Source of the DNA: Trueperella bernardiae
GTDB taxonomy: Bacteria > Actinomycetota > Actinomycetes > Actinomycetales > Actinomycetaceae
DNA: 64,000 nucleotides
Reading direction: 5' to 3'
NCBI RefSeq assembly: GCF_001469025.1
Contig: NZ_LNIZ01000004.1
Coordinates: 124,001 to 188,000, forward strand
The translations under genes and the position numbers were made by a program. The notes beneath the pieces were generated by a model, which did not search any database, had not been told where the DNA came from, and saw nothing but the letters and a program-made list of their open reading frames with translations. Below, one piece after another: positions 38,057-49,145 of this stretch. How positions within the stretch are numbered: position 1 is the stretch's first letter; every line of letters starts with the position of its first letter.

Positions 38057-39619
38057 TCAGAACATCGCCACGAGGGCGTTGCGGTCGGCCTTGCCGTTGC
38101 CGTTGATCGGTAGCGCGTCCACCACGATGAGCTTGCGCGGCACCTTGAAGCGTGCCAGGCGCGAGCCCACATGGCGCTGGACGTCCTCGAGGGTGGGGGC
38201 CGCATGCCCGGCCTGCATGACCACCGCGGCCGACACCGTCTCTCCCCACTTCTCGTCCGGCGTGCCCACGACCGCACAGTCGGAGATGCCCTCCATCTGG
38301 GCCAGCACCGCCTGGATCTCCTCGGCCTGAATGTTGACTCCGCCGGAGTTGATGACGTTGTGCAGGCGCCCGGTCACCGACATGAAGCCGTCCTCGTCGA
38401 GGCGCACCAGGTCTCCTGTGTGGAGCCAGCCGGACCGGAAGGACTGCGCGGTTTGAAGCGGGTCGTGCCAGTAGCCGTTCACGACGCTCGGGCCCCGGAC
38501 CACCAGCTCGCCCTCGGTCGTGTCGTTGCCGTCGGCGTCGACAATGCGGGCCTCCACGTGCGCGAAGGGCCGCCCGATAGAGCCGGGCCGTTCGGCCAGG
38601 TGTTCGGCCGGCAGGTACGCGCCGGAGGCTCCCATCTCGGTCATCCCCCACACGTTAAGCGGTTTGAGGCCGGCGTCCATGAGGCGGGCCAGTAACGCCG
38701 GCGGCACCATGCCCCCGCCGATGAGTGGCAGGCGCCAGTGGCTGAGGTCGCGCACGGGGAAGCTCGGGTGGTCGAGGAGGGCGGCGTAGATGGTCGGCAC
38801 GCCGAACATCATCGTCACCTGGTGTTCTTCGAGCAGGTCGAGCACGACGCCGGGGTTGAAGTCGCGCACCAGCACCACCTTCCCGCCGTGCGAGAACAGA
38901 TCGAGGGTGGTGCCATTGAAGCCGCCGATGTGGGTCATCGGCGCGACAGTCAGCACCGAGTCCAGGTTGGAGTACTCGAAGCCCTCGCGGAAGTTGCGAC
39001 TGGCCCACCACAGCTGTTCATGGGTGAGTTCCACCGCCTTGGGCATGCCCGCCGAGGCCGAGGTAAAGAGCATCGCGGCCGGCCCCTCCGGGTACTGGCG
39101 GGAGTTCAGCGCCGTGGAGCCGTCCTTGATAGTGGTGATGAACTTGCCGTTCTGGGCCTCCATCGCCGCGCCGATCCCGATGAAGCCGTTGGAGATGGCG
39201 GTGGAGACGGAGGCGGCGTCATCGTCGACCACCAGGTGGAGCAGCGTGCCGGTGGACGTGAAGATGCCCAGGTCCGCGAGCGCCGCTTCGAGCACCACCA
39301 CACGCGGGCCGCAAAAGTCCACGATTGCCTGGTGGTCGGCGCGGGTGAGGCGCGCGGAGACGGGCACGAAGATGGCGCCCAGCCGCGCGCACGCCACATG
39401 CAGGAGCAGGTGGTAGGGCGAGTTGCGGGAGATGAGCATGACCCGGTCACCCTCGGAGACACCGGCGGCGGCGAGCATTTGCGCGAGCTGGCGGGTGCGG
39501 ACGGCAGCCTCGACCACCGTTATCTCCGCACTCCCGTAAACGATGGAGGTGCGCTGGGGGTGGGCGCGGGCCGCGCGGTCGAGGGCGTGGGCGGCGTTGT
39601 AGTTCGGTTTCTTAAGCAC
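38057..39619 (-). CDS. AMP-dependent acyl-CoA synthetase/ligase
   Basis: A 520-residue ANL superfamily enzyme. The P-loop is LFTSASAGMPKAVELTH, a variant of the usual T-S-G-T-T-G-x-P-K, with Ala/Ser in place of Gly and Thr. NVWGMTEMGASG, LHTGDLVRLDEDGF and the catalytic Lys in INGNGKADR are intact. It should activate a carboxylic acid via an adenylate. Its GTG lies inside the end of the M18 aminopeptidase gene (8-base overlap), so the two are co-translated. The acid substrate is unknown. Confidence 0.83.
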   Translation of the reverse strand: MLKKPNYNAAHALDRAARAHPQRTSIVYGSAEITVVEAAVRTRQLAQMLAAAGVSEGDRVMLISRNSPYHLLLHVACARLGAIFVPVSARLTRADHQAIVDFCGPRVVVLEAALADLGIFTSTGTLLHLVVDDDAASVSTAISNGFIGIGAAMEAQNGKFITTIKDGSTALNSRQYPEGPAAMLFTSASAGMPKAVELTHEQLWWASRNFREGFEYSNLDSVLTVAPMTHIGGFNGTTLDLFSHGGKVVLVRDFNPGVVLDLLEEHQVTMMFGVPTIYAALLDHPSFPVRDLSHWRLPLIGGGMVPPALLARLMDAGLKPLNVWGMTEMGASGAYLPAEHLAERPGSIGRPFAHVEARIVDADGNDTTEGELVVRGPSVVNGYWHDPLQTAQSFRSGWLHTGDLVRLDEDGFMSVTGRLHNVINSGGVNIQAEEIQAVLAQMEGISDCAVVGTPDEKWGETVSAAVVMQAGHAAPTLEDVQRHVGSRLARFKVPRKLIVVDALPINGNGKADRNALVAMF

Positions 39620-40889
39620 CGGCGAAGTATCCTCGCAAAATCGCGGTCATGGCCTCGATGTCGGCCGGCGAGGAGATCTCGCGCGCCGAATGCATCGACA
39701 GCAGCGGCACGCCCACGTCCACCGTGAGCACTCCCAACCGGGTGGCGGTGAGCGGGCCGATCGTGGAGCCGCAGGGCACGTCGTTGTTGGAGACGAACTG
39801 CTGGGTGGCCACCCCTTCGGCGGCGGCCGCGCGTAGCCACAGCGCGGTGCCCTCGGCCTCGGTTGCGTAGCGTTGGTTGGCGTTGACCTTGAGCAGCGGG
39901 CCGCCCCCGAGCACGGGGTGGTGGTCCGGGTCGTGCAGGCCCGCCTTGTTCGGGCTGATGGAGTGGCCGGCGTCGGCGGAGATGCACGTGGAGTTGGCGA
40001 TCATCCGGGCAAAACGCTCGTCCCCCACGGCGTCGAGCTCGAGGCTGGCGGCAATGCGGCGGAGCGTATTTTCGAGGAAGGGCCCGGCCGCGCCGGTGTA
40101 GGTGGACGAGCCGACCTCCTCGTGGTCGAAGGCCACGAAGATCGCCACGTCCTCGCCCTCCGCCACCGCGGCCTGCACGCCGGGATCGAGGAAGGCCGAG
40201 AGCGAGGTGAAGACCGAGGAAAGGTTGTCCTGGCGGCCAGCGGAGAAGAAGGCATCCCCGCTCGGCCCGCCGTAGACCGCGGGCTCCTGCACGTCGTAGG
40301 CGAAGAGGTCAAAGGCCGCGGCGCGCTCTGGGTCCACCCCGGCCAGCTCGCAGATGTAGGGCAGCAGCTCCGCCTCCCCGATTGCCCAGATTGGCTTGTA
40401 ATCGACCTGGCGGGAGAGCTTGAGGTTATCGTTGACCGAGCGGTCCAGGTGCGGGGCCAGCTGCGGGATGGTCATGATGGCGGGCGTGCGCACCAGGTGC
40501 ACGGTGCCGTCCAGTTCGGTCACAACGCCGGCCAGGCCCAGGTCCCGATTCAGCCAGGAGTTGAGCAGCCCGCCGCCGTAGACCTCCACGTTGACCTGCC
40601 CAAACCCGTGGGCCTGGCTGGAGGGGGCAGGCTTGACCTTGAAACTCGGGGAGTCGGTGTGGGAACCGACGATCCGGAAGCCCGAATCCGGGCCGACCTT
40701 TCCCACGCACCACGCGATGACGGCCCCGCCGCGCACGAGGAAGCCCTTGCGCTCCCCCACCCACGCCGCCTGTTCATCCTGGCGGGCATACCCGGCCTCC
40801 CCCAGGCGCCGGGCGATCTCAGCCGCGGCGTGGAACGAGCTCGGGGACGCACTAATGAAAGCTGCATAATCCTGGATCAACGTAGACAT
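39612..40889 (-). CDS. M18 family aminopeptidase
   Basis: A 425-residue metallopeptidase. VGSHTDSPSFKVKP holds the first metal His and Asp, AFDHEEVGSSTYTGA the catalytic Glu pair, ISADAGHSISP the next Asp, and SMHSAREI the last His. These are the M18 (aspartyl aminopeptidase/ApeB) signatures. It is cytoplasmic and works in peptide turnover. The ATG is six bases after a TACAAT -10, so it is probably leaderless. The peptide importer lies about 3 kb away. Confidence 0.9.
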   Translation of the reverse strand: MSTLIQDYAAFISASPSSFHAAAEIARRLGEAGYARQDEQAAWVGERKGFLVRGGAVIAWCVGKVGPDSGFRIVGSHTDSPSFKVKPAPSSQAHGFGQVNVEVYGGGLLNSWLNRDLGLAGVVTELDGTVHLVRTPAIMTIPQLAPHLDRSVNDNLKLSRQVDYKPIWAIGEAELLPYICELAGVDPERAAAFDLFAYDVQEPAVYGGPSGDAFFSAGRQDNLSSVFTSLSAFLDPGVQAAVAEGEDVAIFVAFDHEEVGSSTYTGAAGPFLENTLRRIAASLELDAVGDERFARMIANSTCISADAGHSISPNKAGLHDPDHHPVLGGGPLLKVNANQRYATEAEGTALWLRAAAAEGVATQQFVSNNDVPCGSTIGPLTATRLGVLTVDVGVPLLSMHSAREISSPADIEAMTAILRGYFAGA

Positions 40890-40895
40890 GCCGCC

Positions 40896-40901
40896 ATTGT
40901 A
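40896..40901 (-). promoter_or_regulatory. -10 element TACAAT, leaderless type
   Basis: TACAAT on the minus strand is exactly six bases before the ATG of the M18 aminopeptidase at 40889. Confidence 0.55.
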
Positions 40902-40959
40902 CGTGGTGGCAGGCCACCGCCCCGAGTTTTTCCGCCACGGAATGAAGAACGCGGGCTAC

Positions 40960-41727
40960 CTAGCGCTCCTGGGCGGCGAGCGCGCCGAGGAGGAAGACCC
41001 AGGCGTCGCGGTCGGGGCGGATGAGGTCCAGGTGGTCGGCTCCCTCCACCACGGCCAGGTTGAATGGCTCGGCGCGCAACTCGCGCGAGCGGTCCACCGG
41101 CACCAGCGCGTCGTCGACCCCGTGAATGATGTCCACCGAGAGTTCGCGGGCGCGGAAGCGCGCCGGGCCCACCTGGTAATAGGTAAAGAGCGGGTCGTAG
41201 ACGGCGTAGCGATCCGGGACCTCCTCTGGCAGTCCGCCGATCCAGCGAGCCGTGGTGCCGCCGTCATCGGCTTCGTGCACATCGCGCGCCAGGTCGAGGA
41301 TCGGGGCGAGGAGGATGGCGGAGCACACGGCCGTTTCCGGCGCGAGTGCCACGTTCATCGCAAAGGTGCCACCGACGTCGTGACCCACCCAGATCGCCTG
41401 GCCGAGCACCGGATGCATGCCGAGCGTGGTGTAGTCGGCCGCGGCGAGTTCGGGGCGGGCGTCCACGCGGCGATAGTCGACCAGGCCCACACAGTAGCCG
41501 GCGCGGGCGAGCGCGCGGGCGGCCGGGCGGGTGGCGGCAAGGGCGTGGTGGAACAGGGCGCCGTGGACGAGGCAGACGGGCCGGCCTGCCGGATCGCCAT
41601 ACCACTCGATGACCTGGTTCGGCGCCTCCCCGTAGGACTCCACACGGTCAGGTCGGATCGGCAAGGTTCGAAGCCATTGCACGGCCCGCTCTTCCCCGAG
41701 GGAGAGCCCGGGTGGTTGAACATCCAT
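40960..41727 (-). CDS. Alpha/beta hydrolase with GHDVGG nucleophile elbow
   Basis: A 255-residue alpha/beta hydrolase. The oxyanion turn is VHGALFHH, the nucleophile elbow is WVGHDVGGTFAM, an acidic residue lies in IHGVDDALVP and the His in EGADHLDL. The nucleophile position holds Asp rather than Ser, as in haloalkane dehalogenases and epoxide hydrolases (G-H-D-x-G-G), although the rest of the chain does not look like either family. It starts 3 bases after the phosphatase stop. The substrate is unknown. Confidence 0.7.
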   Translation of the reverse strand: MDVQPPGLSLGEERAVQWLRTLPIRPDRVESYGEAPNQVIEWYGDPAGRPVCLVHGALFHHALAATRPAARALARAGYCVGLVDYRRVDARPELAAADYTTLGMHPVLGQAIWVGHDVGGTFAMNVALAPETAVCSAILLAPILDLARDVHEADDGGTTARWIGGLPEEVPDRYAVYDPLFTYYQVGPARFRARELSVDIIHGVDDALVPVDRSRELRAEPFNLAVVEGADHLDLIRPDRDAWVFLLGALAAQER

Positions 41728-41730
41728 CGA

Positions 41731-42201
41731 CTAGTTGCTTTCGGCACCCATGTCGTTGACGAAGGCGCGCTGGGTGGGCGTCTCCACCGCGTGGGGATCG
41801 TAGTTAGTCTTGACGAAATCGATCGCGGCGTGCGGGTCCATGCCATCGAGCACGCCCATGATGGCGAGCGCGGTGCCCGTGCGGCCCACACCTCCAGCGC
41901 ACACGATCTCCACCTTCTCGTTTTCCGCGCGCTCCCACGCCTCACGCAGCACCTCGTGCGCCTGGGCGGGGCGGCGCGGCAGGCGGAGGTCCGGCCAGTC
42001 GATGAGAATGGTTTCGGTTGCCGACGTCACCACGCCGGGGTGGCCGAAGCGCGAGCCGACGCCGGTGGTGAGAATGACGCACAGGTCAGCCGGCTCCTCG
42101 GTGGCCTTGCGCCACGAGCGGCCGCGAACCCGGCGTCCGGACGGGAATTCCACGACGCCGTGGGACATCGCCCAGTGCTTGACTGCGCTCCCTTGTATCA
42201 T
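41731..42201 (-). CDS. Protein-tyrosine/dual-specificity phosphatase-like protein
   Basis: A 156-residue protein with a C-x5-R loop (CAGGVGRTGTA, Cys 101, Arg 107) preceded by Val instead of the usual His, and a likely general acid in LIDWPD (Asp 69). The fold resembles small atypical dual-specificity phosphatases. The ATG at 42201 follows GAGGGAG by five bases; a frame that runs far upstream is an artefact opposite the icd gene. It is probably co-transcribed with the hydrolase. Confidence 0.7.
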   Translation of the reverse strand: MIQGSAVKHWAMSHGVVEFPSGRRVRGRSWRKATEEPADLCVILTTGVGSRFGHPGVVTSATETILIDWPDLRLPRRPAQAHEVLREAWERAENEKVEIVCAGGVGRTGTALAIMGVLDGMDPHAAIDFVKTNYDPHAVETPTQRAFVNDMGAESN

Positions 42202-42359
42202 CGTGCTCCCTCGGTTGATTGATGATTTCACCGTACCAACCGAGGCGTAGATTCCGAAAAGCTTTCCTCGCGAAAAGGGCACATCTAGCCCAAGATCACA
42301 CTCGGTTGCAGGAGGACGGCACGAGATTGCGTAGTGCCTCACACGGAGCGCAAAAATCG

Positions 42360-42365
42360 GATAAT
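42360..42365 (+). promoter_or_regulatory. -10 element GATAAT upstream of icd
   Basis: GATAAT lies 40 bases before the icd ATG in the only AT-rich patch of the spacer, followed by a leader with AAAGGAG. No clear -35 is present. Confidence 0.4.
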
Positions 42366-42405
42366 CTTGAGATCGAGAGAAATTCTTGCCCGCAAAGGAG
42401 ACCTC

Positions 42406-44584
<2,179 letters not shown>

Positions 44585-44607
<23 letters not shown>

Positions 44608-45460
44608 ACCCCGCCTTCGCGTGCGTCCACCAGAAGAACATTCCAATCATCAGCCCGCCGCCCACGATGTTACCGAGCGTGACGGGGATGAGGTTATCGA
44701 GGAGGAATGACTGAACGGTGAGGGTGCCGGTGGCGCTCGGGTCCAGGCCGAGCGCCACCGGCCCTTCTGACGTCCAAAACTCCGGGCCGACCATGCGGCT
44801 GGTGGCGATCGCCATCGGGATGAGGAACATGTTCGCCACCGAGTGCTCGAAACCCGTGGCCACGAACAGCGCGATCGGAGCGAAGGCGGCCAGGATCTTG
44901 TCAGCCGTGGTCTTGCCCGTGTACGAGGCCCAGATCGCCAGGCACACGAGCATGTTGCACAGGATGCCGAGCACGAAGGCCTGGCCCCACGAGTGGGAAA
45001 GCTTACCCATTGCGGCACTCATCGCCACCGCGCCCCACGCACCCTCGCCCTGCATGTAGGTGCCCGAGGCCACAATGAGGGCGGCCAGCACCAGGGCGCC
45101 CGTGAAGTTGCCCAGGTACACGATCCCCCAGTGCTTAGCCCACTGCCCCGCCCTGATCCGGTGCTCGGTGAGCGGGATGAGAGTCATTGTGGTGGAGGTG
45201 AACAAGTCCGCACCCGTGAGGATCACCAGGATGAGGCCCACCGAGAACGACACCCCGCCCACCAGCTTCGTCAGCCCGTACCACTCGGCATGGACGGCAC
45301 CCATCTGGGTGGTCGTGTAGAAGACGAAGCCGAGGCCGATGAGGAAGCCGGCCATGACCGCGAGCGCGAACGACTTCCGCGCCGGGGCTGTGGCCTTGTG
45401 GTACATCTGCTCGGCTAGGTAGGCGGCGGTTTCGTCGGCAGTGCGGGAAAGCGTGGACAT
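44585..45460 (-). CDS. Formate/nitrite transporter (FNT) family channel
   Basis: A 291-residue six-helix FNT protein. [15 protein letters not shown] (helix 2 break), [25 protein letters not shown] (helix 5 break) and [18 protein letters not shown] with the central His are the FNT signatures. It moves formate or nitrite (possibly bicarbonate-like anions). The ATG at 45460 follows GAAAGG. The gene ends inside icd on the other strand. Substrate choice between FocA and NirC types cannot be made from sequence. Confidence 0.88.
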
Positions 45461-45554
45461 GGTGACCTTTCGTTCGGCAAACTGCTTCACCATACCCTAC
45501 GCAGGCGTAGGACCCCGCCGCATGCCCAGGTGTGGCTACCTGTCCGGCGCCAGC

Positions 45555-45632
45555 CCGACAGAAGTCGTGAAAATACCGGCTACCGATTGCCATAGGGACC
45601 TGGCAGCTCTCTCATTCACGAGTTGTGACGGG
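45555..45632 (+). repeat. 78-bp interspersed intergenic repeat, copy A
   Basis: The segment begins CCGACAGAA and ends CACGAGTTGTGACGGG, with the near-invariant core ATACCGGCTACCGATTGC. A second copy lies at 55966-56043 on the opposite strand. Inside, TCGTGAA pairs with TTCACGA, so it can fold. It fills the spacer upstream of the FNT gene. No protein reading is conserved. Confidence 0.75.
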
Positions 45633-45640
45633 GCGCGCTG

Positions 45641-47236
45641 TTATTGGTAGGAAACGAAGTCTGGCCGCGGCTCGACCTGGTAGGTCTGCTCGGGGGTGAG
45701 CATGGGCGCGTCCTCGTCGTAGAAGTTCTTCCAGCCCCAGTGGGTGACGTTCGGTGCGTTGTCGAGGAGGGTTGTCCACGTGGCGGCCTTGGCCTCCTGC
45801 GCGCCTTGCCCGTCCACGTGGATGAGGTAGGCCAGCTCGGCGCGGGACTGGTCGAGCTGGTCGATATTGCGCAGCATCTGCACCTGGAACTGGTGCAGGA
45901 TCAGGAGCTTTTGCGGCAGGGCGTTCTCGCGCACGAAGTCCGCCAGGTAGGTGGCCACCGCGTTGACCTCGGCCATGTCCACGTGCCCGATCCGAGTGAG
46001 GGGCAGCTCGTCGGGCGCAAGGCGCCACTCCGGGTCGAGTGCCACGCCCACGTTCGGGTAGGTCAGTAACTCCTCGTAGGCCTGGACCTGGCTGAGAAAG
46101 TCGGCGCGGCCCGGCTGGAAGTCGAGCACCACGTACTGGCCGGCGGCCTGCGCCGCCTCGATGAGCGGCTTGAAGCCCTCGGGGTCCCATTCGTTGGAGT
46201 AGTTGCCGTCGTCGCCCGGGCCGTCCGAGGCCACGGTCACGATGACTTCGAGCGCGCCGATCACCTGGTCGTCGGTGAGGGCGCGGTAGGGTGCCGCGGT
46301 TTCCTCCGCGCGGGCCACCGTCTCCTCCACGCTCTGCTCGCCGAGCACCCCCAGGGTGGTGGTGTACGGGGAACCGTAGAGTGCCACGTAGCGCTTGCCG
46401 CCGAAGATCAACTGCCCGCCGCCGGGGAGCTGCGCACCGGTCGAGGCGGCTGCGATCTGCCAGTCCAGATCCGGGTTTGCGGCGGCGAAGCTGGCCACCA
46501 CGCCCTTGGCCTTGCCCAGCGCCTGGACAGTCTTGGCGGTCCCGCGCGGGTCGCCCTCCGACAGGAGCGCCTTGCCTCCCGCCGCCACCGACGTGCCGAC
46601 CGCCGCCAGGTTCACCCCGTCGGTCAGCACCACCGAGCCGGGGGCGCGGGTGGCCGCCTCGACGTCGAGCGGCAGGTCCGACGCCGCTCCCGGATCCTCG
46701 TCATAAATGACGGTGCCGAGGGTGGTGAGTGCCTCCTCCACGCTCTCGCCGCCCGTGAGGTCGCCCACGTACGTGAGCCGGATGCCGAGCGCGTCCGCCG
46801 CCGCCTTCGCGCCGGGCCCAAGCGGCAGTTGCGTGCGCTCGCCCCACGTTGCGCTGTCCACGACGCCGTCCGTGAGCACCACCTGGACGCCCAGGCGGTC
46901 GAGCTCGCCGAGCACGGGCTCGGTGGGCTCACCGCCGCCAAGCGTCAGGGCGGGGACGCCGAGCGCCGCGGCATAGGAGGCGGCCGCCCATGAGTCCTCC
47001 GCCGTCACGATCGCCACCTGTGCCGAGGCAAACCCGGCCTGGGATGCCTCGATCGACGCGGCCAGCGACTCGGGATTCAAGACCACGCGCTCGAACGGCT
47101 GGGCCACCGCCACCGGCTGGAGCGCTGGAGGGGTGGCAGTCGGCGTCGTCGGAGAAGAATCACCGTGGCGCCCGATCGCGACCGTGACCAGGCCGGCGAG
47201 CACGAAAACCACCAGCGCCACGATCAACTTCTTCAT
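45641..47236 (-). CDS. Secreted or membrane-anchored two-domain protein of unknown function
   Basis: A 531-residue protein with an N-terminal hydrophobic signal or anchor (LIVALVVFVLAGLVTVAIG), no lipobox Cys and a Thr/Pro linker. Residues about 50-330 show repeated pieces such as GVQVVLTDGVVDSA and GSVVLTDGVNLAAVGT that recall cell wall binding repeat 2. Residues about 330-531 (YVVLDFQPGRADFLSQVQAY, PNVGVALDPEWRL, HQFQVQML) look like a beta/alpha-barrel domain found in actinobacterial secreted proteins without known function. It stands alone, leftward. Function not assigned. Confidence 0.6.
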   Translation of the reverse strand: MKKLIVALVVFVLAGLVTVAIGRHGDSSPTTPTATPPALQPVAVAQPFERVVLNPESLAASIEASQAGFASAQVAIVTAEDSWAAASYAAALGVPALTLGGGEPTEPVLGELDRLGVQVVLTDGVVDSATWGERTQLPLGPGAKAAADALGIRLTYVGDLTGGESVEEALTTLGTVIYDEDPGAASDLPLDVEAATRAPGSVVLTDGVNLAAVGTSVAAGGKALLSEGDPRGTAKTVQALGKAKGVVASFAAANPDLDWQIAAASTGAQLPGGGQLIFGGKRYVALYGSPYTTTLGVLGEQSVEETVARAEETAAPYRALTDDQVIGALEVIVTVASDGPGDDGNYSNEWDPEGFKPLIEAAQAAGQYVVLDFQPGRADFLSQVQAYEELLTYPNVGVALDPEWRLAPDELPLTRIGHVDMAEVNAVATYLADFVRENALPQKLLILHQFQVQMLRNIDQLDQSRAELAYLIHVDGQGAQEAKAATWTTLLDNAPNVTHWGWKNFYDEDAPMLTPEQTYQVEPRPDFVSYQ

Positions 47237-47269
47237 GCCATCCCCCTTACTCCTCCCGGATCGTGCGCC

Positions 47270-47899
47270 CTACAGCGCGGCCGCGCGCGGCTCCACGCCC
47301 TCCGGGGAAAGGGTGACGTGGGCGGCGTCGCGCCCGTACACCCACAGCAGCACCTCGCCGGGTTCGCCCGTCACGGTCACCACACCGCCAGAGGCCGACC
47401 TCGGGTGGACGTCAAGCGTGAGGCGGCCCGGGATCCGCAGCTGCACCGGACGAGAGGCGCCGCGGAGCATCATCCGCCCCGCAATCATCGCCGCCTTCGT
47501 CAGCGTCGCCTGCTCGTGCTCACTCATCTTCCGCGCGGGAACCAGCGTGCCGTCCACCATCCACTGGCCGCGGCGCACGTCCTCGTGATGCACGAAATGC
47601 TCCGCCAGATTCATCCACCGATCCACGATACGCACAGGGCTGAACCGGCCCGGGCTCTCCGCCCACGCCTCCACCAGCTCCTCATACGGGCGGGCGAGCA
47701 CCTGGGCCGTGACCGCATCCAGGTGGCCCTGCGCGGCCGAGACGAACATGCCTGCCGCCGCATCCGGGCGGTTCTCACGAACCCACAGGTGAGCCGCCAA
47801 ATCGCGGGTGGTCCACCCCTCGCACAGCGTGGGGGCGTTCGGGCCCTGCTTGATGAGGAGGTCGGCGAGTCGGCGTCGTTCATCGTACGAAAAAGTCAC
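47270..47899 (-). CDS. TIGR03085 family metal-binding protein (maleylpyruvate isomerase/DinB fold)
   Basis: A 209-residue protein with TLCEGWTTRDLAAHLWVRE near the start and WMNLAEHFVHHEDVRRGQW, the conserved His residues of the TIGR03085 branch of the mycothiol-dependent maleylpyruvate isomerase/DinB superfamily. A mycothiol-linked or metal-binding role is known for relatives only. The GTG is six bases after a TAGGCT -10, so it is probably leaderless. It ends about 30 bases before the start of the secreted-protein gene. Confidence 0.83.
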   Translation of the reverse strand: MTFSYDERRRLADLLIKQGPNAPTLCEGWTTRDLAAHLWVRENRPDAAAGMFVSAAQGHLDAVTAQVLARPYEELVEAWAESPGRFSPVRIVDRWMNLAEHFVHHEDVRRGQWMVDGTLVPARKMSEHEQATLTKAAMIAGRMMLRGASRPVQLRIPGRLTLDVHPRSASGGVVTVTGEPGEVLLWVYGRDAAHVTLSPEGVEPRAAAL

Positions 47900-47905
47900 G
47901 GTTCC

Positions 47906-47911
47906 AGCCTA
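47906..47911 (-). promoter_or_regulatory. -10 element TAGGCT, leaderless type
   Basis: TAGGCT on the minus strand is exactly six bases before the GTG at 47899. It is preceded by TT and there is no ribosome site. Confidence 0.55.
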
Positions 47912-48008
47912 AACCAGGGTGACGCGCACATGACCGGGAAGTTGGCCCGCGGCGATATTGCGGGCCCTGGCACTATGCGCGCGGCCGCACATGTAGGAGA
48001 ATGGAGGC

Positions 48009-48416
48009 ATGACAGAATACGAGCCCTATCAGTACTCCAACCCGGACTACTCCGAATCCCCGGTCGATCCCACCGACCGCTCCTGGGCGATGATCGCCCA
48101 CCTGTCGGCCATCATCGCGTGGGTGGTCTCCGCCGGTTGGGTCTCCTTCATTGGCCCGATTGTCATCTGGTTCCTCAAGAGCGACCGGCCGTACGTGCGC
48201 CGCGCGGCCGCCCAGTCCTTCAACTTCAACCTCGGCATGTGGGTGATGTCGATCGTCGGCTGGATCCTCATCATCACGCTCCTGCTCCTGCCCGTGGGCG
48301 TCATCCTCGTGATCGCCAGCTTCCTGCTCACCCTGTGGCACCACATCCGGGCCACGATCGCGGCGTCGAACAACCAGTCCTACCACTACCCGTACCAGAT
48401 CAAGATTCTCAACTAG
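48009..48416 (+). CDS. DUF4870 membrane protein
   Basis: A 135-residue protein. TDRSWAMIAHLSAIIAWVVS, IVIWFLKSDRPYVRRAAAQS and a final hydrophobic block give the DUF4870/Tic20-like pattern with three to four helices. AGGAG and GGAGG lie just before the ATG. Function unknown; small membrane proteins of this family are widespread. Confidence 0.83.
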   Translation: MTEYEPYQYSNPDYSESPVDPTDRSWAMIAHLSAIIAWVVSAGWVSFIGPIVIWFLKSDRPYVRRAAAQSFNFNLGMWVMSIVGWILIITLLLLPVGVILVIASFLLTLWHHIRATIAASNNQSYHYPYQIKILN

Positions 48417-48500
48417 GCCGCTGGCCGAGGCCGTAGGTCCGGACATGACCTTGGCTTCGGTCGCCGGTAGCCCTTGGCACCCGCCACCCGCGACCCTACG

Positions 48501-48556
48501 CGGGACGATTTCGGCCGCATCTTCGTATATGTGAAGATGCGGCCGAAATCGTCCCG
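48501..48556. terminator. 24-bp perfect palindromic hairpin between convergent genes
   Basis: The arms 48501-48524 and 48533-48556 are perfectly complementary around the 8-base loop GTATATGT. It lies between the DUF4870 stop and the def stop and can act in both directions. The stem is unusually long for a terminator and lacks flanking T runs. Confidence 0.65.
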
Positions 48557-48575
48557 TGAACGCCCGGGTCCGGGA

Positions 48576-49145
48576 CTACTCCTCGGGCTCGTAGGGTGAA
48601 CCCGGGCCCGGCATCCACTCGACGCCCGGCACGTTCCACTTCTCCGCCTTCATCACCTGCTGCACGCGTTTGGCGAGCTTACCCTGGAGGCGGTCTACGT
48701 AGATGCGGCCCTGCAGGTGGTCGTACTCGTGCTGGAGGATGCGGGCGAACCAGGCGCGCGCCTCGAGCTCGTACCACTCCCCCTTCTCGTTCTGCGCCCG
48801 AAGGAGCGCGTACGGCGAGCGCCGGATCGGGAAGGAGTAGCCGGGGAAGGATAGGCACCCTTCGGAGTCGGCGTACTTGTCGGGCTCGACGGTGTCGATC
48901 GGCTCGATGAGCAGCGTGGGATTGATGGCCACGCCGCGAGCGGGGCCGTCGTGCTCGTCGTAGACCCACACGAACATCGCCTTGTCCAGGCCGATCTGCG
49001 GGGCAGCGAGCCCCACCCCCGGGGCCTTGATGGTGGTTTCGTACATGTCCTCCACGAGCTGGGCGAGGTCGTCGTCGAACACGGTGACCGGTTCGGAGGC
49101 CTTGTGGAGCACGGGGGAACCATAAACGTGAATGGGATGAATCAT
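48576..49145 (-). CDS. def: Peptide deformylase
   Basis: A 189-residue enzyme. Motif 1 GVGLAAPQIG, motif 2 EGCLSFPG with the metal Cys, motif 3 QHEYDHLQG with two metal His and the catalytic Glu. It removes formyl from new proteins. The C-terminus has an extra 20 residues (VEWMPGPGSPYEPEE). The ATG is six bases after a TAACCT -10. Confidence 0.95.
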   Translation of the reverse strand: MIHPIHVYGSPVLHKASEPVTVFDDDLAQLVEDMYETTIKAPGVGLAAPQIGLDKAMFVWVYDEHDGPARGVAINPTLLIEPIDTVEPDKYADSEGCLSFPGYSFPIRRSPYALLRAQNEKGEWYELEARAWFARILQHEYDHLQGRIYVDRLQGKLAKRVQQVMKAEKWNVPGVEWMPGPGSPYEPEE

